Assembly (NCBI RefSeq): GCF_042676245.1
Contig: NZ_JBHTKA010000007.1
Span: forward strand, 620,001-684,000
Direction: 5' to 3'
Length of the DNA stretch: 64,000 bases
From: Ohtaekwangia kribbensis
GTDB taxonomy: Bacteria > Bacteroidota > Bacteroidia > Cytophagales > Cyclobacteriaceae
Shown here: positions 27,835-36,947 of the stretch, one piece after another
Position numbering within the stretch: position 1 is the first letter of the stretch
Layout of the letters: the number at the start of each line of letters is the position of its first letter
Made by a program: the position numbers and the translations under genes
Notes under the pieces: model-generated
The model's database searches: none
The model's input: only the letters and a program-made list of their open reading frames with translations
Told to the model about the DNA's origin: nothing

Positions 27835-28368
27835 CTATTCATGAGGGAATGTAATTCCTAAAAGTCCGATATCAACCGGTAGTGTTAAGGTGTCTTGAGG
27901 CTTAAGTTCAGGACGATATAATTTTTCTCTCAGTTTATCATCAGAAGCTGCGGCCTGGTTTTCCAGATCAAAAAGGAAAAGGCCGCTTTGTTCTTCTCTA
28001 GTAACTTGAATTACCGTGTATTTTTTTTGGGTACTGTCTCGTTTGTATAATTTGTTAATGAATAGTATACCACCCAGAAGTACATCTTTGAATATAAAAA
28101 GAAGACATGCCGTGATAAATGAAACATATAATAATGATACAAATGAGGTTTTAATTGATTTCGTGTTTATGCATAACATAATAAGCCATAGCACACAGAT
28201 AACACCCCAAATCCAAAATAAAGCTGATATAAAGTATTCATCTTTGAATTTATGGATGTCGGCTTCCAGGTAATCAGCCCGTTGCATGGGGGCAAAGATT
28301 AGAAGTATACTGGTAACGACTAACCAATAGATGATAGTATACTTGTATTTAATGATAAATGCTTTCAT
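27835..28368 (-). CDS. Uncharacterised membrane protein
   Basis: A 177-residue protein with three to four transmembrane segments in the first ~105 residues (LVVTSILLIFA; ALFWIWGVICVLWLIML; FVSLLYVSFITACLLFIF) and a soluble C-terminal domain (KKYTVIQVTREEQSGLFLF). I use the ATG at 28368, in front of a typical MKxFIIKYKY start; an in-frame ATG eight codons upstream also exists. There is no recognised family. It has the same layout and AT-rich composition as its downstream neighbour. Confidence 0.7.
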   Translation of the reverse strand: MKAFIIKYKYTIIYWLVVTSILLIFAPMQRADYLEADIHKFKDEYFISALFWIWGVICVLWLIMLCINTKSIKTSFVSLLYVSFITACLLFIFKDVLLGGILFINKLYKRDSTQKKYTVIQVTREEQSGLFLFDLENQAAASDDKLREKLYRPELKPQDTLTLPVDIGLLGITFPHE

Positions 28369-28458
28369 CGGTGTCAGTAATCTAATACACACAAGGTTTA
28401 TATATATTCAACGAACCAACAGGCGCAACAACAAGGCCATGGTGGGCATTCGACTTAA

Positions 28459-29130
28459 CTATATCTCGTTAAAAATACCCTCGTATTCTGTTGGGTATAC
28501 AATTTCGTAGTTCCACTCATTTTTTGCTGTCGCGATTCGTTTTGTAATCAGTACATGGTCCAGGAGGTTTTCTTCTCTTAAAACTTCCATTACTATTTCC
28601 ATTGCTGGGGTCCAGTCGTCAACAAAGAAAAGCATATTTGCACCTGCACCCATGTCACCGGCAAACCATTCTCCGAGATTGTTGGTTTTGAGTCTTGCGT
28701 CAATTTCCTCTTCGATATTGTGTCGTAGGTTTATGAATCCCGAAGCATCCTCTTCATCCATAGCTGAATCAGGGACAATCTGTACAAACATCACATCTCT
28801 GTCATCAAATAATTTTTCAGCAAACCCATCGGCTTTAAACTGAGTTTTCAGCGAGTCGAAAATATTGGCATTGGTTAGTTGTTGAACGGAACTGAACTTT
28901 TGATGTGTTAAAGTATTATCATCAAGAAAAATATAACCTGATTGAATTTTTGAAGTTGCCCCATCCGTGAGAATTCTTTTAAACTCAATGGTATCATTCG
29001 TCTTCTTGTAGAATGATTCAAGAATCTGGCTGTGTTCATTTTTGAACTTGGTCAGTCGTTTTTCTTTTGGTCGGTACGTGCAGTCGGTCAGCAAGCCGAG
29101 TAATAATAATGGTAGAAGTAAATTTTTCAT
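28459..29130 (-). CDS. Uncharacterised lipoprotein
   Basis: A 223-residue protein with a lipobox ending at C17 (LLTDC), then a mixed alpha/beta region rich in acidic residues. I recognise no domain. It is the first of the three-gene AT-rich segment and ends 66 bases before the likely start region of the next gene. Location suggests an envelope-related accessory function; an immunity-type role is possible but unsupported. Confidence 0.7.
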   Translation of the reverse strand: MKNLLLPLLLLGLLTDCTYRPKEKRLTKFKNEHSQILESFYKKTNDTIEFKRILTDGATSKIQSGYIFLDDNTLTHQKFSSVQQLTNANIFDSLKTQFKADGFAEKLFDDRDVMFVQIVPDSAMDEEDASGFINLRHNIEEEIDARLKTNNLGEWFAGDMGAGANMLFFVDDWTPAMEIVMEVLREENLLDHVLITKRIATAKNEWNYEIVYPTEYEGIFNEI

Positions 29131-29214
29131 TTTTAGAATGAGTATAACGTGATTGTCTAATATATGCCAACTTCAAATTGTCTATATAGGTATTGCTGTA
29201 CCAATTTACTGAAA

Positions 29215-30597
29215 TCACGGAAGCGCCTCAATCACCCCGTTCACCAAATTAGCCAGACTGAAATTTTTATTATGCGTTACGCCAAGACGCACCACCACAA
29301 GTTTCTTCGAAGGAACAATCACAACGAAATTCCGCTCGAAGCCATCGAATACTATAGCTTCGTTGGGTAAGCCTGGATATTCTACCAATGTCGGGTTATC
29401 AATGGCTCCAAGATTCAACCAGATCTGCGCTCCGTACTGACGCATAGGAGCCGCTGGGGCAGGTGTCGTTGAATACTTCACCCAACCTTGAGGCAGTATA
29501 CGTTCGCCATTCCATGTACCATCATTCAGATATAGCATACCGAAACGTGCCCAGTCGCGGGCGGAAGCAAAGGAGTACGAACTGGCTACAAATGTACCCG
29601 ATGCGTCCGGCTCTATAATCGCGGTGTTCATACCGATTTTATGAAAGAGCTCTTTATAAGGAAACTGATAGTAATCACGATCACCAACAGTTTGCCGGAT
29701 CATGCGCGAAAGTATATTCGTTGTTCCGCTGGAATATTGAAAGTGTGTGCCGGGCTCATGTTTCAGTTTTTGAGAGGCGGCAAACGCAGCTTTATCATCG
29801 CTCTTGATAAACATCTGGTGGAATGATCCGGTAGGAGAGAAGTATGATTCAGACCAGTCGAGTCCGCTGCTGGCCTGGAGTAAATTGTTCAGTGTGATTT
29901 TACTGCGCTCGTCATTTTTCCATTCGGGTACAGACGCAGGTTCTTCAACGTTCAGTTTGTCTTCTTTTACCAGTATACCGATGAGTGCGTTGGTTATGCT
30001 CTTTGTCATCGACCAACCCATCATGCGGCTGGTATAGGTATATCCGTCAGCATACTGCTCGGCCAGGATATGTCCGTCATAGACAACCACAACACCGTGG
30101 GTATATATAGGGTTCTCGGGATCAACATCATTAAAGGCAGCTTGTACAGTCTCTTTTACTTTCGCGTAATCAACGCCGCTAAACGTTGTGTCTTGTATAG
30201 CATTACCCATCGGCCACGCGAGTGAATCCTGGTTAAGCGTTGGCACAGGAGGCCGCACGATTGCCTGACTTCTCACAACATCAACATCCTGTTCCGCGAT
30301 AAGCGTGCATCCTAACCGCTCACGATATATAGCCTTACTCGTCTTCCATAACATCGATACCGAGACAGAAGAATCGTTACGATCTACGGTATAAGGCAGG
30401 GAAGGCATACCGGGAAATACCTGGAACTCTTCGTGGACGACACTCTCCGGTGTGCGCCCGGTAACATACACGCACGAGCACATGGTTTTAGCCGCCATGC
30501 CTGTCATGATCGGGGGAAAGAAAATTAATATATAGGAGACTGCCAGGATGATGATAACCAGCAAGCTGATACCGAGGTACCGGAAGAATTTTTTCAT
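29215..30597 (-). CDS. Membrane-anchored serine hydrolase, class C beta-lactamase/6-aminohexanoate-dimer-hydrolase type
   Basis: A 460-residue protein with an N-terminal transmembrane anchor (~8-30), a ~120-residue unassigned spacer, and a beta-lactamase-like domain. S196-x-x-K199 (SMTKS) is the acylation motif; HFQYSSGTTN gives the Tyr-containing second motif. These proteins hydrolyse amides or esters, for example of peptides or oligomeric amides, and are rarely true beta-lactamases. I start it at the ATG at 30597; a TTG two codons upstream is also in frame. It is a single gene in the envelope, with the active domain in the periplasm. Confidence 0.9.
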   Translation of the reverse strand: MKKFFRYLGISLLVIIILAVSYILIFFPPIMTGMAAKTMCSCVYVTGRTPESVVHEEFQVFPGMPSLPYTVDRNDSSVSVSMLWKTSKAIYRERLGCTLIAEQDVDVVRSQAIVRPPVPTLNQDSLAWPMGNAIQDTTFSGVDYAKVKETVQAAFNDVDPENPIYTHGVVVVYDGHILAEQYADGYTYTSRMMGWSMTKSITNALIGILVKEDKLNVEEPASVPEWKNDERSKITLNNLLQASSGLDWSESYFSPTGSFHQMFIKSDDKAAFAASQKLKHEPGTHFQYSSGTTNILSRMIRQTVGDRDYYQFPYKELFHKIGMNTAIIEPDASGTFVASSYSFASARDWARFGMLYLNDGTWNGERILPQGWVKYSTTPAPAAPMRQYGAQIWLNLGAIDNPTLVEYPGLPNEAIVFDGFERNFVVIVPSKKLVVVRLGVTHNKNFSLANLVNGVIEALP

Positions 30598-30635
30598 GTG
30601 CAATAGTTACAACGTTAACAAAGCTACTATACCTT

Positions 30636-31493
30636 TTGAAATCACCTCATGTGTTTCGGTCTAAATCTAGTATTCTTGATAAAAAATTAAAGACGTTGAA
30701 AAGAAGTAAACTGAGTATAGCCGAGTTGAAGGATTTTCTGGACGAAAAGGTAGTGCTGTATAATCAGCCGGGCTTTATCGAGAACGATCCGGTTTCTATT
30801 CCACATGCGTTCAGCAAAAAGCAGGACATAGAAATAGCAGGTCTGTTTGCAGCCGTGCTCGCCTGGGGACAGCGCAAAACCATCATCAATAAATGTAAAC
30901 AGCTGATGGGGATGATGGACAACGACCCGCATCGGTTTATACTGCAGCATCGCGAGAAGGATCTGAAGCCGCTGCTCGCGTTTAAACATCGCACCTTTAA
31001 CGCAACCGATACGTTATACTTTGTAGAGGCGCTGAAATGGTTTTACCAGAACCACACTTCGCTGGAAGATGCCTTTTATGCCGGGGCCGATCATGAAACA
31101 GTAGAGCAGGGGTTGGATCAGTTTCAGAAAATATTCTTCAGCCTCGAACACGCGCCACACCGAACACGCAAACACATTCCATCGCCTGCGCGCAAGTCAA
31201 CGTGCAAGCGCTTGGTGATGTACCTGCGGTGGATGGTGCGCGATGATGATAGAGGTGTAGACTTCGGCATCTGGAAAAAGGTAAAGCCAGCCCAACTGGT
31301 TTGCCCCTGCGACCTGCACGTAGATCGTGTGGCCCGCAGGCTCAAGTTGATCAAACGAAAGCAGACCGACTGGCAGACTGCGCTTGAACTGACGGCACGC
31401 CTGCGTGCCCTGGATCCGGTAGATCCGGTGAAATATGATTTTGCTTTGTTCGGTTTGGGAATCGAAGAGGGATGGTCGAAACGTTCTGCATAA
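30636..31493 (+). CDS. TIGR02757 (DUF2400) family protein
   Basis: A conserved cytoplasmic protein of unknown function, typical of Bacteroidota and epsilon-like groups. The family core is clear: LKDFLDEKVVLYNQPGFIENDPVSIPHAF, then LAWGQRKTIINKCKQLMGMMD, and KLIKRKQTDWQTALELTARLRALDPVDPVKYDFALFGLGI near the end (given here as landmarks only). The TTG at 30636 is the most upstream start; a TTG at 30696 would give the family's usual N-terminus and may be correct. There is no operon partner. Confidence 0.88.
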   Translation: MKSPHVFRSKSSILDKKLKTLKRSKLSIAELKDFLDEKVVLYNQPGFIENDPVSIPHAFSKKQDIEIAGLFAAVLAWGQRKTIINKCKQLMGMMDNDPHRFILQHREKDLKPLLAFKHRTFNATDTLYFVEALKWFYQNHTSLEDAFYAGADHETVEQGLDQFQKIFFSLEHAPHRTRKHIPSPARKSTCKRLVMYLRWMVRDDDRGVDFGIWKKVKPAQLVCPCDLHVDRVARRLKLIKRKQTDWQTALELTARLRALDPVDPVKYDFALFGLGIEEGWSKRSA

Positions 31494-31637
31494 TCTTAGT
31501 AATTTCCGAACAAGAATGGTTACCTTTCGTCCCTTGACATAAAGCTTTAATCGAACAGATTCACTGCTGAAATAAAGGAAGTGGTAAAAAAGTAGTGAGA
31601 TATCGTAGTTTGTAAAACTATCAACCAAAGACCGCTT

Positions 31638-32258
31638 ATGAAGATGATGAAAAACTTTGCTGCACTGTGGGTATGTTTGTTGACGTTTCAGTTTTCATTT
31701 GCTCAGCAAGCTGCAGACCAGACGATTCAAACACCACCGGAAAATTACACGTTGCGCGAACGCTATAGTATTATGAAGGCGAAGTCACAGTCCTTCAAAG
31801 AATATAAAGTGGTTAAGGAAAGCGTGATGGATGGAGTGTGGAAGATTACACGCGACTCGCTGATGGCCAAAGATGTTGCCATTCGCGAAGCCCAGAAAAA
31901 TATCAGTCAGCTGAAGAACCAGGTAGCCAGTGTGGAAGCCAACCTGAAAAAGAAAGAAGAGTCGATGGCAGCTACCCTGCACGACAGCACACACATATCC
32001 GTACTTGGTATCGACATCGAGAAGGGTGCATTCCTCACGATCGTAACCATCCTGGTAGCCGCGCTTGCTTTTGTTATTGTAACGCTGGCCGGTCGCATGA
32101 AAATGCTTACCAAAACACTTCAGGAAAAGAAACTTACTATTAACATGCTCACCAACGAGTATGAAGAATACAAGCGCAGAGCGATGGAGAAACAGACCAA
32201 GCTTTCGCGTGAGCTGCAGGATGAACGCAACAAACTCTCGTCCATCCGCAATACATAG
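31638..32258 (+). CDS. Uncharacterised coiled-coil membrane protein
   Basis: A 206-residue protein with a signal peptide (ending SFAQ), a periplasmic region with a coiled coil (~80-115, KNISQLKNQVASVEANLKKK), one transmembrane segment (~133-152, LTIVTILVAALAFVIVTLAG) and a second, cytoplasmic coiled coil (~155-203). The layout suggests a transmembrane scaffold. There is no enzymatic motif. It is a single gene, with a shared terminator just downstream. Confidence 0.8.
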   Translation: MKMMKNFAALWVCLLTFQFSFAQQAADQTIQTPPENYTLRERYSIMKAKSQSFKEYKVVKESVMDGVWKITRDSLMAKDVAIREAQKNISQLKNQVASVEANLKKKEESMAATLHDSTHISVLGIDIEKGAFLTIVTILVAALAFVIVTLAGRMKMLTKTLQEKKLTINMLTNEYEEYKRRAMEKQTKLSRELQDERNKLSSIRNT

Positions 32259-32285
32259 TCTGGAGCGAACAGGTTTTAAAATAGT

Positions 32286-32320
32286 AAAAGTATATATAGC
32301 TCGGCTGTATATACTTTTTT
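32286..32320. terminator. Bidirectional intrinsic terminator
   Basis: AAAAGTATATA (32286-32296) pairs with TATATACTTTT (32308-32318) with a further AGC/GCT extension in the loop side, and T runs on both strands. It lies between the convergent coiled-coil gene and the CHASE3-PAS kinase gene, and its right side touches the kinase stop codon. Confidence 0.9.
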
Positions 32321-34230
32321 TATGCGCTTTCGAAAAGCGGGAGCTCAACGGAAAATATAGTGCCTTTGTTCACTTCACTGGTCACCGATATCTTTCCGTT
32401 GAGTGCGGTTACGAGTTCTTTTACAATAGATAGTCCCAGTCCCGATGATCCTTCGCCACCGGTAGGCCGTGTACTCAGTTTCTGAAATTTGCGGAACAAT
32501 AGATTTATTTCATTGGGCTGTATACCCAGTCCATGATCCTGCACTTCCATTTTTAAATGATGATCCGTCTGCTCAAGGCGTATGATCACGCGGGTATGCG
32601 GAGGCGAGAACTTCAGTGCGTTGGATATAAGATTTTCAGCGATACGCTGAAGTGCAGAGCGATCGGTGATAATGCAGCGGTTTGGTGTATGATCTTCCAG
32701 TATCAGCGATATATGTTTGGTGGCCGCATGATCTTTGAAGTCATCGAGATGCTCTTTCATAAATTCACTCATATTTACCGGCTCCGGTTTAAACTCCATA
32801 ATACCTCCCTCAATTTTACCGATGTCCAGCAAGTTGCCGATCAGGTTCTGCATATTACTGCAGAGATGCTGAATGTGCAGTATATATTCTGCCTGCTCGG
32901 GCGATATATTTCCTTTCTGCATATTAATGAGACTGATGAGGCCGAGTATATTATTTACCGGGCTCTTCAGATCGTGTGCTGCTACATTCAGAAAATTATC
33001 TTTATCTGTATTGAAGCGTGTCAGCTTCTTGTTTACTTCCATTAGTTGATGTTCATATACTTTTCGCTCGGTGATATCGATCACGGTGCCACGGCTCATC
33101 ATGTACTCGCCCAATTCATTATATATAGCGGTGGCATTGAGCAGCACTGGAAACGTGCTGCCGTCTTTACGCAGAAATGTATGCTCCTTGTTATGAATGA
33201 AGCCTTCACGTTTGAAGGCTTCAAAATCATTATAATATGAAGTATGTTCTTCTGGTACGAGGATGGAAGTAACGTGCATCTTGCTCAGCACCTCATCCAG
33301 GGTATATCCCAGCCACTTCAATTCAGTTTGATTCATTCTTATAATAGTACCATCAGAAGCAAGCGAATGATAGCCACAGGGGGCGTTGTTATACAGATCT
33401 TCAATCTCCTGCAAGGCGCTTTCAGTTTTAATGCTTTTCACTTGCAGTGTCTCATAAAACATCTCAAGCTCTTCCATATTTTCCTGTAGTTTTTGATTCA
33501 GTTCTTCGGCTACATCCGATTGTCGTTTAAGTTCCACGGTACGTTGTTCCACCTTTTTTTCCAACGATGTGTTGACCAGGTTCAGTTCTTTAATGAGCTC
33601 TTCATTTCGTTCCTGCTTCTGTACAATGGTAAACAGAGCGAGTATCGAAACAAAAGCGATCAGTATAAAACTTCCATAACGTATAATGATCTGGCGATTG
33701 TGCGTGATGGCCACCTGTTCCAACTGGTTGGTGAGCAATTCTTTTTCGTGTTTGCTGAATGCAGCAGTATATAGTTGAATGCTATCCATCAGTATTTTTC
33801 CCGGTCCCCTCCTGATAAGGGCAAAAGCACTGTCTTTGCCATTGATATTATACTTGCTGATGGCAGCCTCTATATATGCCAGCTTCCGGGCAACGGTAGG
33901 CAATAGTTTAGTCTGAACCAACGAAGTTTGTGTTGTATTATCCGATACCAGCTTCGAAATGGAATCGCCCGTGGCTAACACCATCTCACGGTTTGCCTTG
34001 AAATTCTGCAGATAGCTTGAATCACCTGTAATAAGATAGCCTCGCTGACTGGATTCGGTATCTTTCAAATGCGTTAGTAGTGTAGCAGAGTGGTCAATAA
34101 CCTCGTAAGTATGAAAAACCCATTCAACACGATTCCGGCTGTCACGAATCGCATAGTGCGTTATGGCAGCACTGATCCCGGTAAGTATAACAGAACTTAC
34201 CAGCAGCGTAATGATGCTGTTTGTTTTCAT
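32320..34230 (-). CDS. CHASE3-PAS sensor histidine kinase
   Basis: A 636-residue inner-membrane kinase: TM1 (~7-27), CHASE3-like periplasmic domain (~35-170, with ESSQRGYLITGD), TM2 (~184-203), coiled coil (~205-270), PAS/PAC domain (~275-395), HisKA with H419 (NVAAHDLKSPVNN) and HATPase_c (N, G1 DHGLGI, G2 SSGLGLSIV boxes). It has no receiver domain. No response regulator gene is adjacent, so it is an orphan kinase. The divergent ECF sigma gene starts 180 bases away, which makes a regulatory link conceivable but unproven. Confidence 0.93.
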   Translation of the reverse strand: MKTNSIITLLVSSVILTGISAAITHYAIRDSRNRVEWVFHTYEVIDHSATLLTHLKDTESSQRGYLITGDSSYLQNFKANREMVLATGDSISKLVSDNTTQTSLVQTKLLPTVARKLAYIEAAISKYNINGKDSAFALIRRGPGKILMDSIQLYTAAFSKHEKELLTNQLEQVAITHNRQIIIRYGSFILIAFVSILALFTIVQKQERNEELIKELNLVNTSLEKKVEQRTVELKRQSDVAEELNQKLQENMEELEMFYETLQVKSIKTESALQEIEDLYNNAPCGYHSLASDGTIIRMNQTELKWLGYTLDEVLSKMHVTSILVPEEHTSYYNDFEAFKREGFIHNKEHTFLRKDGSTFPVLLNATAIYNELGEYMMSRGTVIDITERKVYEHQLMEVNKKLTRFNTDKDNFLNVAAHDLKSPVNNILGLISLINMQKGNISPEQAEYILHIQHLCSNMQNLIGNLLDIGKIEGGIMEFKPEPVNMSEFMKEHLDDFKDHAATKHISLILEDHTPNRCIITDRSALQRIAENLISNALKFSPPHTRVIIRLEQTDHHLKMEVQDHGLGIQPNEINLLFRKFQKLSTRPTGGEGSSGLGLSIVKELVTALNGKISVTSEVNKGTIFSVELPLFESA

Positions 34231-34410
34231 TGGATGGGCCAGAGAAGATAGTAAAAAAAAATGTAAGACCGTATAGCATCAAACGGTTTTATGACTGTAG
34301 ATATTACAATTATCACGGTTGAGACAGTCCCCTTGGCTTTGGTCGTACTGAATTTTTAAGAAACTTTACAGAAGCCGTGTAACCAAATTGAAATCCTTAA
34401 GTTACCCTTT

Positions 34411-34986
34411 TTGAAAACTTCACCTTCTGAATTGGACGCACTAACAGACAACGCCCTGATGCTGAAAGTCAGGGATGGCGATCTCGACAAGATGAGCCTG
34501 CTCTTCGAGCGGTACAAGAAACCTTTGTTCGGTTTTTTCTACCACATGAATAAGGATGCAGAATTGAGCGAAGACCTGGTGCAGAATGTTTTCTTACGGA
34601 TACTGAAGTATCGTTACCTCTTCCGCGGAGATGGTGACTTCAGAACGTGGATGTTTCACATCGCGCGCAATGTGAGCCACGATCACTTCCGCAAGAATAA
34701 AATAGCAGCAAAAGATTCGCTCGAGACCTGGCAAGACCGGCTTGGCAGCGATGAGAATCGCTCTTCCGGTATACAACGCGAAGAAGAAATGCACTTGCTC
34801 TCCATGGCCATGGACAGGCTGCCCGAAGACAAACGCGAAATTTTAGTGCTCAGTAAATTTCAGGACAAGAAGTATAAAGAGATCGGTGAGATACTCGGCT
34901 GCACCGAAGGTGCCGTAAAAGTAAAAGTTTTCAGAGCGCTTCAGGAACTAAAAGAAATGTATCAAAAACTCGAAACGCGATATTAA
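34411..34986 (+). CDS. ECF-type RNA polymerase sigma factor
   Basis: A 191-residue sigma factor with a TTG start. Region 2 is seen as LFERYKKPLFGFFYHMNKD to EDLVQNVFLRILKYR and region 2.4 WMFHIARNVSHDHFRK; region 4 as PEDKREILVLSKFQDKKYKEIGEILGCTEGAVKVKVFRALQEL. It starts the operon with the HEAT anti-sigma-like gene (41 bases downstream) and two DUF4097 genes. The pattern is a common Bacteroidota envelope-stress type layout. Confidence 0.93.
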   Translation: MKTSPSELDALTDNALMLKVRDGDLDKMSLLFERYKKPLFGFFYHMNKDAELSEDLVQNVFLRILKYRYLFRGDGDFRTWMFHIARNVSHDHFRKNKIAAKDSLETWQDRLGSDENRSSGIQREEEMHLLSMAMDRLPEDKREILVLSKFQDKKYKEIGEILGCTEGAVKVKVFRALQELKEMYQKLETRY

Positions 34987-34991
34987 AAAAA

Positions 34992-35020
34992 CTCACAGCT
35001 CATAGCTCGCAGCTAAAAGC
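34992..35020. repeat. AGC-heptad array inside an operon
   Basis: Three in-phase 7-base units (AGCTCAT at 34997, AGCTCGC at 35004, AGCTAAA at 35011) fill the 41-base gap between the sigma gene and its partner. The AGCTCGC and AGCTAA words are shared with the repeats at 18184-18854. Confidence 0.8.
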
Positions 35021-35027
35021 AAAAGGT

Positions 35028-35825
35028 ATGGAACGAAATGAAATAAAAGCATTGCTGGTAAAGTATAACGCAGGGCAGGCCAGTGCAGAAGAAGTAAATA
35101 TACTCGAAAAGTATATCGAAGCAGGTGTAATCGATTTGTCGGAACTGCAGGAACTACAGGTGATAGGAGAGCAGATTATGCAACTCGAAGTGCCGGCCCC
35201 TTCGCTGCAACTGGACGACAACTTCTACCAGATGCTGGCGCAGGAAAAGAAAAGTCAGTTGAATTCATTTTCATGGAAGAAGTTTTTCGCCTGGCCTGAA
35301 ATGCTACCACGCCTGGCCTTTGCTTCGGTTACGTTACTCGCAGGACTCGCGATAGGATATTGGGTTCGTCCGCAGACTTCAGAAGGTACTGCTAACAACG
35401 GACAGATCGCAGAGCTCAGTCAGCAGGTAACGGATCTGAAAGAGATGATGATGCTTTCGTTGCTGGAGAAAGAATCTGCAACGGACAGGCTGAAGGCCGT
35501 AAGCCTTACACAGGAAATGGATCAGGTGAGTACCAAAGTTACGCGTGCCCTGTTTGAGACACTGAATAACGACAGCAACGTAAATGTGCGACTCGCTGCC
35601 CTCGATGCATTGAAACCCTATGCCAGGGAAAGCTCGGTGCGCGAAGAGTTGATACGTTCTATCGCCAAACAGGAGTCACCGCTCGTGCAGGTAGAGCTTG
35701 CCGAGATGATGGCTGCTTTGCAGGAGAAATCTTCCGTGAAAGAACTTGAAAAATTACTCCAACAGCAAAACACTGCGAAGGAAGTAAAGCAGAAGATACG
35801 CGAAACCATACAAGTTCTCATTTAG
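35028..35825 (+). CDS. Anti-sigma-like membrane protein with HEAT-repeat C-terminus
   Basis: A 265-residue protein. The cytoplasmic N-terminal ~85 residues (EIKALLVKYNAGQASAEEVNILEKYIEAG) look like a Bacteroidota anti-sigma domain. A transmembrane segment spans ~98-115 (PRLAFASVTLLAGLAIGYWV), then a coiled coil and a C-terminal HEAT-type helical repeat (NVRLAALDALKPYA, LVQVELAEMMAALQEKSSVKELEKLL). It is encoded directly after the ECF sigma gene, so its role is probably sigma sequestration with periplasmic protein sensing by the HEAT part; inference from layout. Confidence 0.85.
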   Translation: MERNEIKALLVKYNAGQASAEEVNILEKYIEAGVIDLSELQELQVIGEQIMQLEVPAPSLQLDDNFYQMLAQEKKSQLNSFSWKKFFAWPEMLPRLAFASVTLLAGLAIGYWVRPQTSEGTANNGQIAELSQQVTDLKEMMMLSLLEKESATDRLKAVSLTQEMDQVSTKVTRALFETLNNDSNVNVRLAALDALKPYARESSVREELIRSIAKQESPLVQVELAEMMAALQEKSSVKELEKLLQQQNTAKEVKQKIRETIQVLI

Positions 35826-35894
35826 AAAAATTGCAGAAGGTTTAGAGGTTGAAATACGACAGAATACTAGAGTTGGTTTTAAACACAAGAACTT

Positions 35895-36776
35895 ATGAAA
35901 ACGACATTACTAAGTATAGGTATAGCGCTGTGTATGGTAAATGTATATGCACAGCTCACGCATACCGAGAAGTCAACAAAGGAATTTACATTCGAAAAGA
36001 AAGATGTTAATAACACATTGCTCATTGAAAACATCAATGGAAGTGTAGCGGTAACGGGCTATAGCGGTGACAAGATTGTGGTGGAAGTTACCAGGACCGT
36101 TCGAGCCAAAACGCAGGCGCGGTTTGATAAAGCGAAAGAAGAAGTAAAGATGGGGGTGATCGACCTCGCAGATTCCATTATACTCTATAGCAGCGATGGC
36201 TGTACCCGGTTCGGCAGAGGTACGCCCAACAACAGAGGCCGGAATGGCTGGAGTTATAACTGGAACCAACGCGATGGCTGTCGCACGGAGTATGAATTTG
36301 AGTTGGACTTTGTCGTGAAAGTGCCAGCCGGTATAAATATAGATGTAAGCACAATCAACAATGGTGATGTTGCCGTGCAGGGTGTAACCGGCATCGTGAT
36401 CGCGAATAACATCAACGGAAGTATAAAATTACAGAACATGGTGCGCGAAGCCGAAGCGAGTACGATCAACGGAAACCTGGATGTAGAGTATACTACCAAT
36501 CCGAAAAAGAAATGCCGCTTCTATACACTCAATGGAGACATCAACGCACTGTTTCAAAAGGGACTCGCGGCCGACCTAAGCTTCGAAAGTTTCAATGGTA
36601 GTTTTTATACCAACATTGAAAAGATAGAAGCACTTCCTGCCAAGATCGAGAAGAGCGACAAAGGCAACGGCATACGCTATAAAGTAATGGACAACCTGTT
36701 TAAAACCGGACAAGGCGGAGTGATGCTCGACTTTGAGACATTCAATGGAAATGTATACCTGAAGGAGAAGAATTGA
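35895..36776 (+). CDS. DUF4097-family secreted beta-helix-like protein
   Basis: A 293-residue exported protein (signal peptide ending VYAQ) with the DUF4097 pattern of short repeated strands (ENINGSVAVTGYSGDKIVVEVTRTV, STINNGDVAVQGVTG, STINGNLDVEY, ESFNGSFYTN as separate blocks). These repeated N-G-x turns suggest a right-handed beta-helix. Residues ~96-118 are Gly/Asn/Arg-rich. Role unknown; probably an envelope or surface output of the sigma factor operon. It is paralogous to the next gene. Confidence 0.9.
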   Translation: MKTTLLSIGIALCMVNVYAQLTHTEKSTKEFTFEKKDVNNTLLIENINGSVAVTGYSGDKIVVEVTRTVRAKTQARFDKAKEEVKMGVIDLADSIILYSSDGCTRFGRGTPNNRGRNGWSYNWNQRDGCRTEYEFELDFVVKVPAGINIDVSTINNGDVAVQGVTGIVIANNINGSIKLQNMVREAEASTINGNLDVEYTTNPKKKCRFYTLNGDINALFQKGLAADLSFESFNGSFYTNIEKIEALPAKIEKSDKGNGIRYKVMDNLFKTGQGGVMLDFETFNGNVYLKEKN

Positions 36777-36782
36777 AGAGCC

Positions 36783-36940
36783 GTTATCCGTTAATGGTTA
36801 TTCGTTAACCGTGATCTGAACTTTCATAACGACTGCAAAGATCTATACTACGAATGACCAGCAAATATATACCACACGGATAACGAGCCACAAAAAAACA
36901 GTAAACTACTAATAACGATTAACTGATAACGAATAACGAC
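36783..36940. repeat. GTTA-heptad inverted-pair element
   Basis: Left arm 36783-36810: four in-phase heptads of the form GTTA[AT][CT]N. Right arm 36910-36940: four heptads of the complementary form NRWTAAC, plus scattered single units (36826, 36875). The arms face each other across ~100 bases and could form a long imperfect hairpin in the transcript between the two DUF4097 genes. Confidence 0.85.
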
Positions 36941-36947
36941 TACGGAA

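Noticed and set aside
29215..30597. An antibiotic-resistance beta-lactamase
   Set aside because: The SxxK serine-hydrolase fold is shared by many esterases and amidases; the membrane anchor and long spacer are not typical of resistance enzymes.
31785..32348. A 187-codon open frame antisense to the coiled-coil membrane protein
   Set aside because: Its sequence is a mirror of the sense gene's codon pattern, with no family signal, and it runs through the terminator hairpin.
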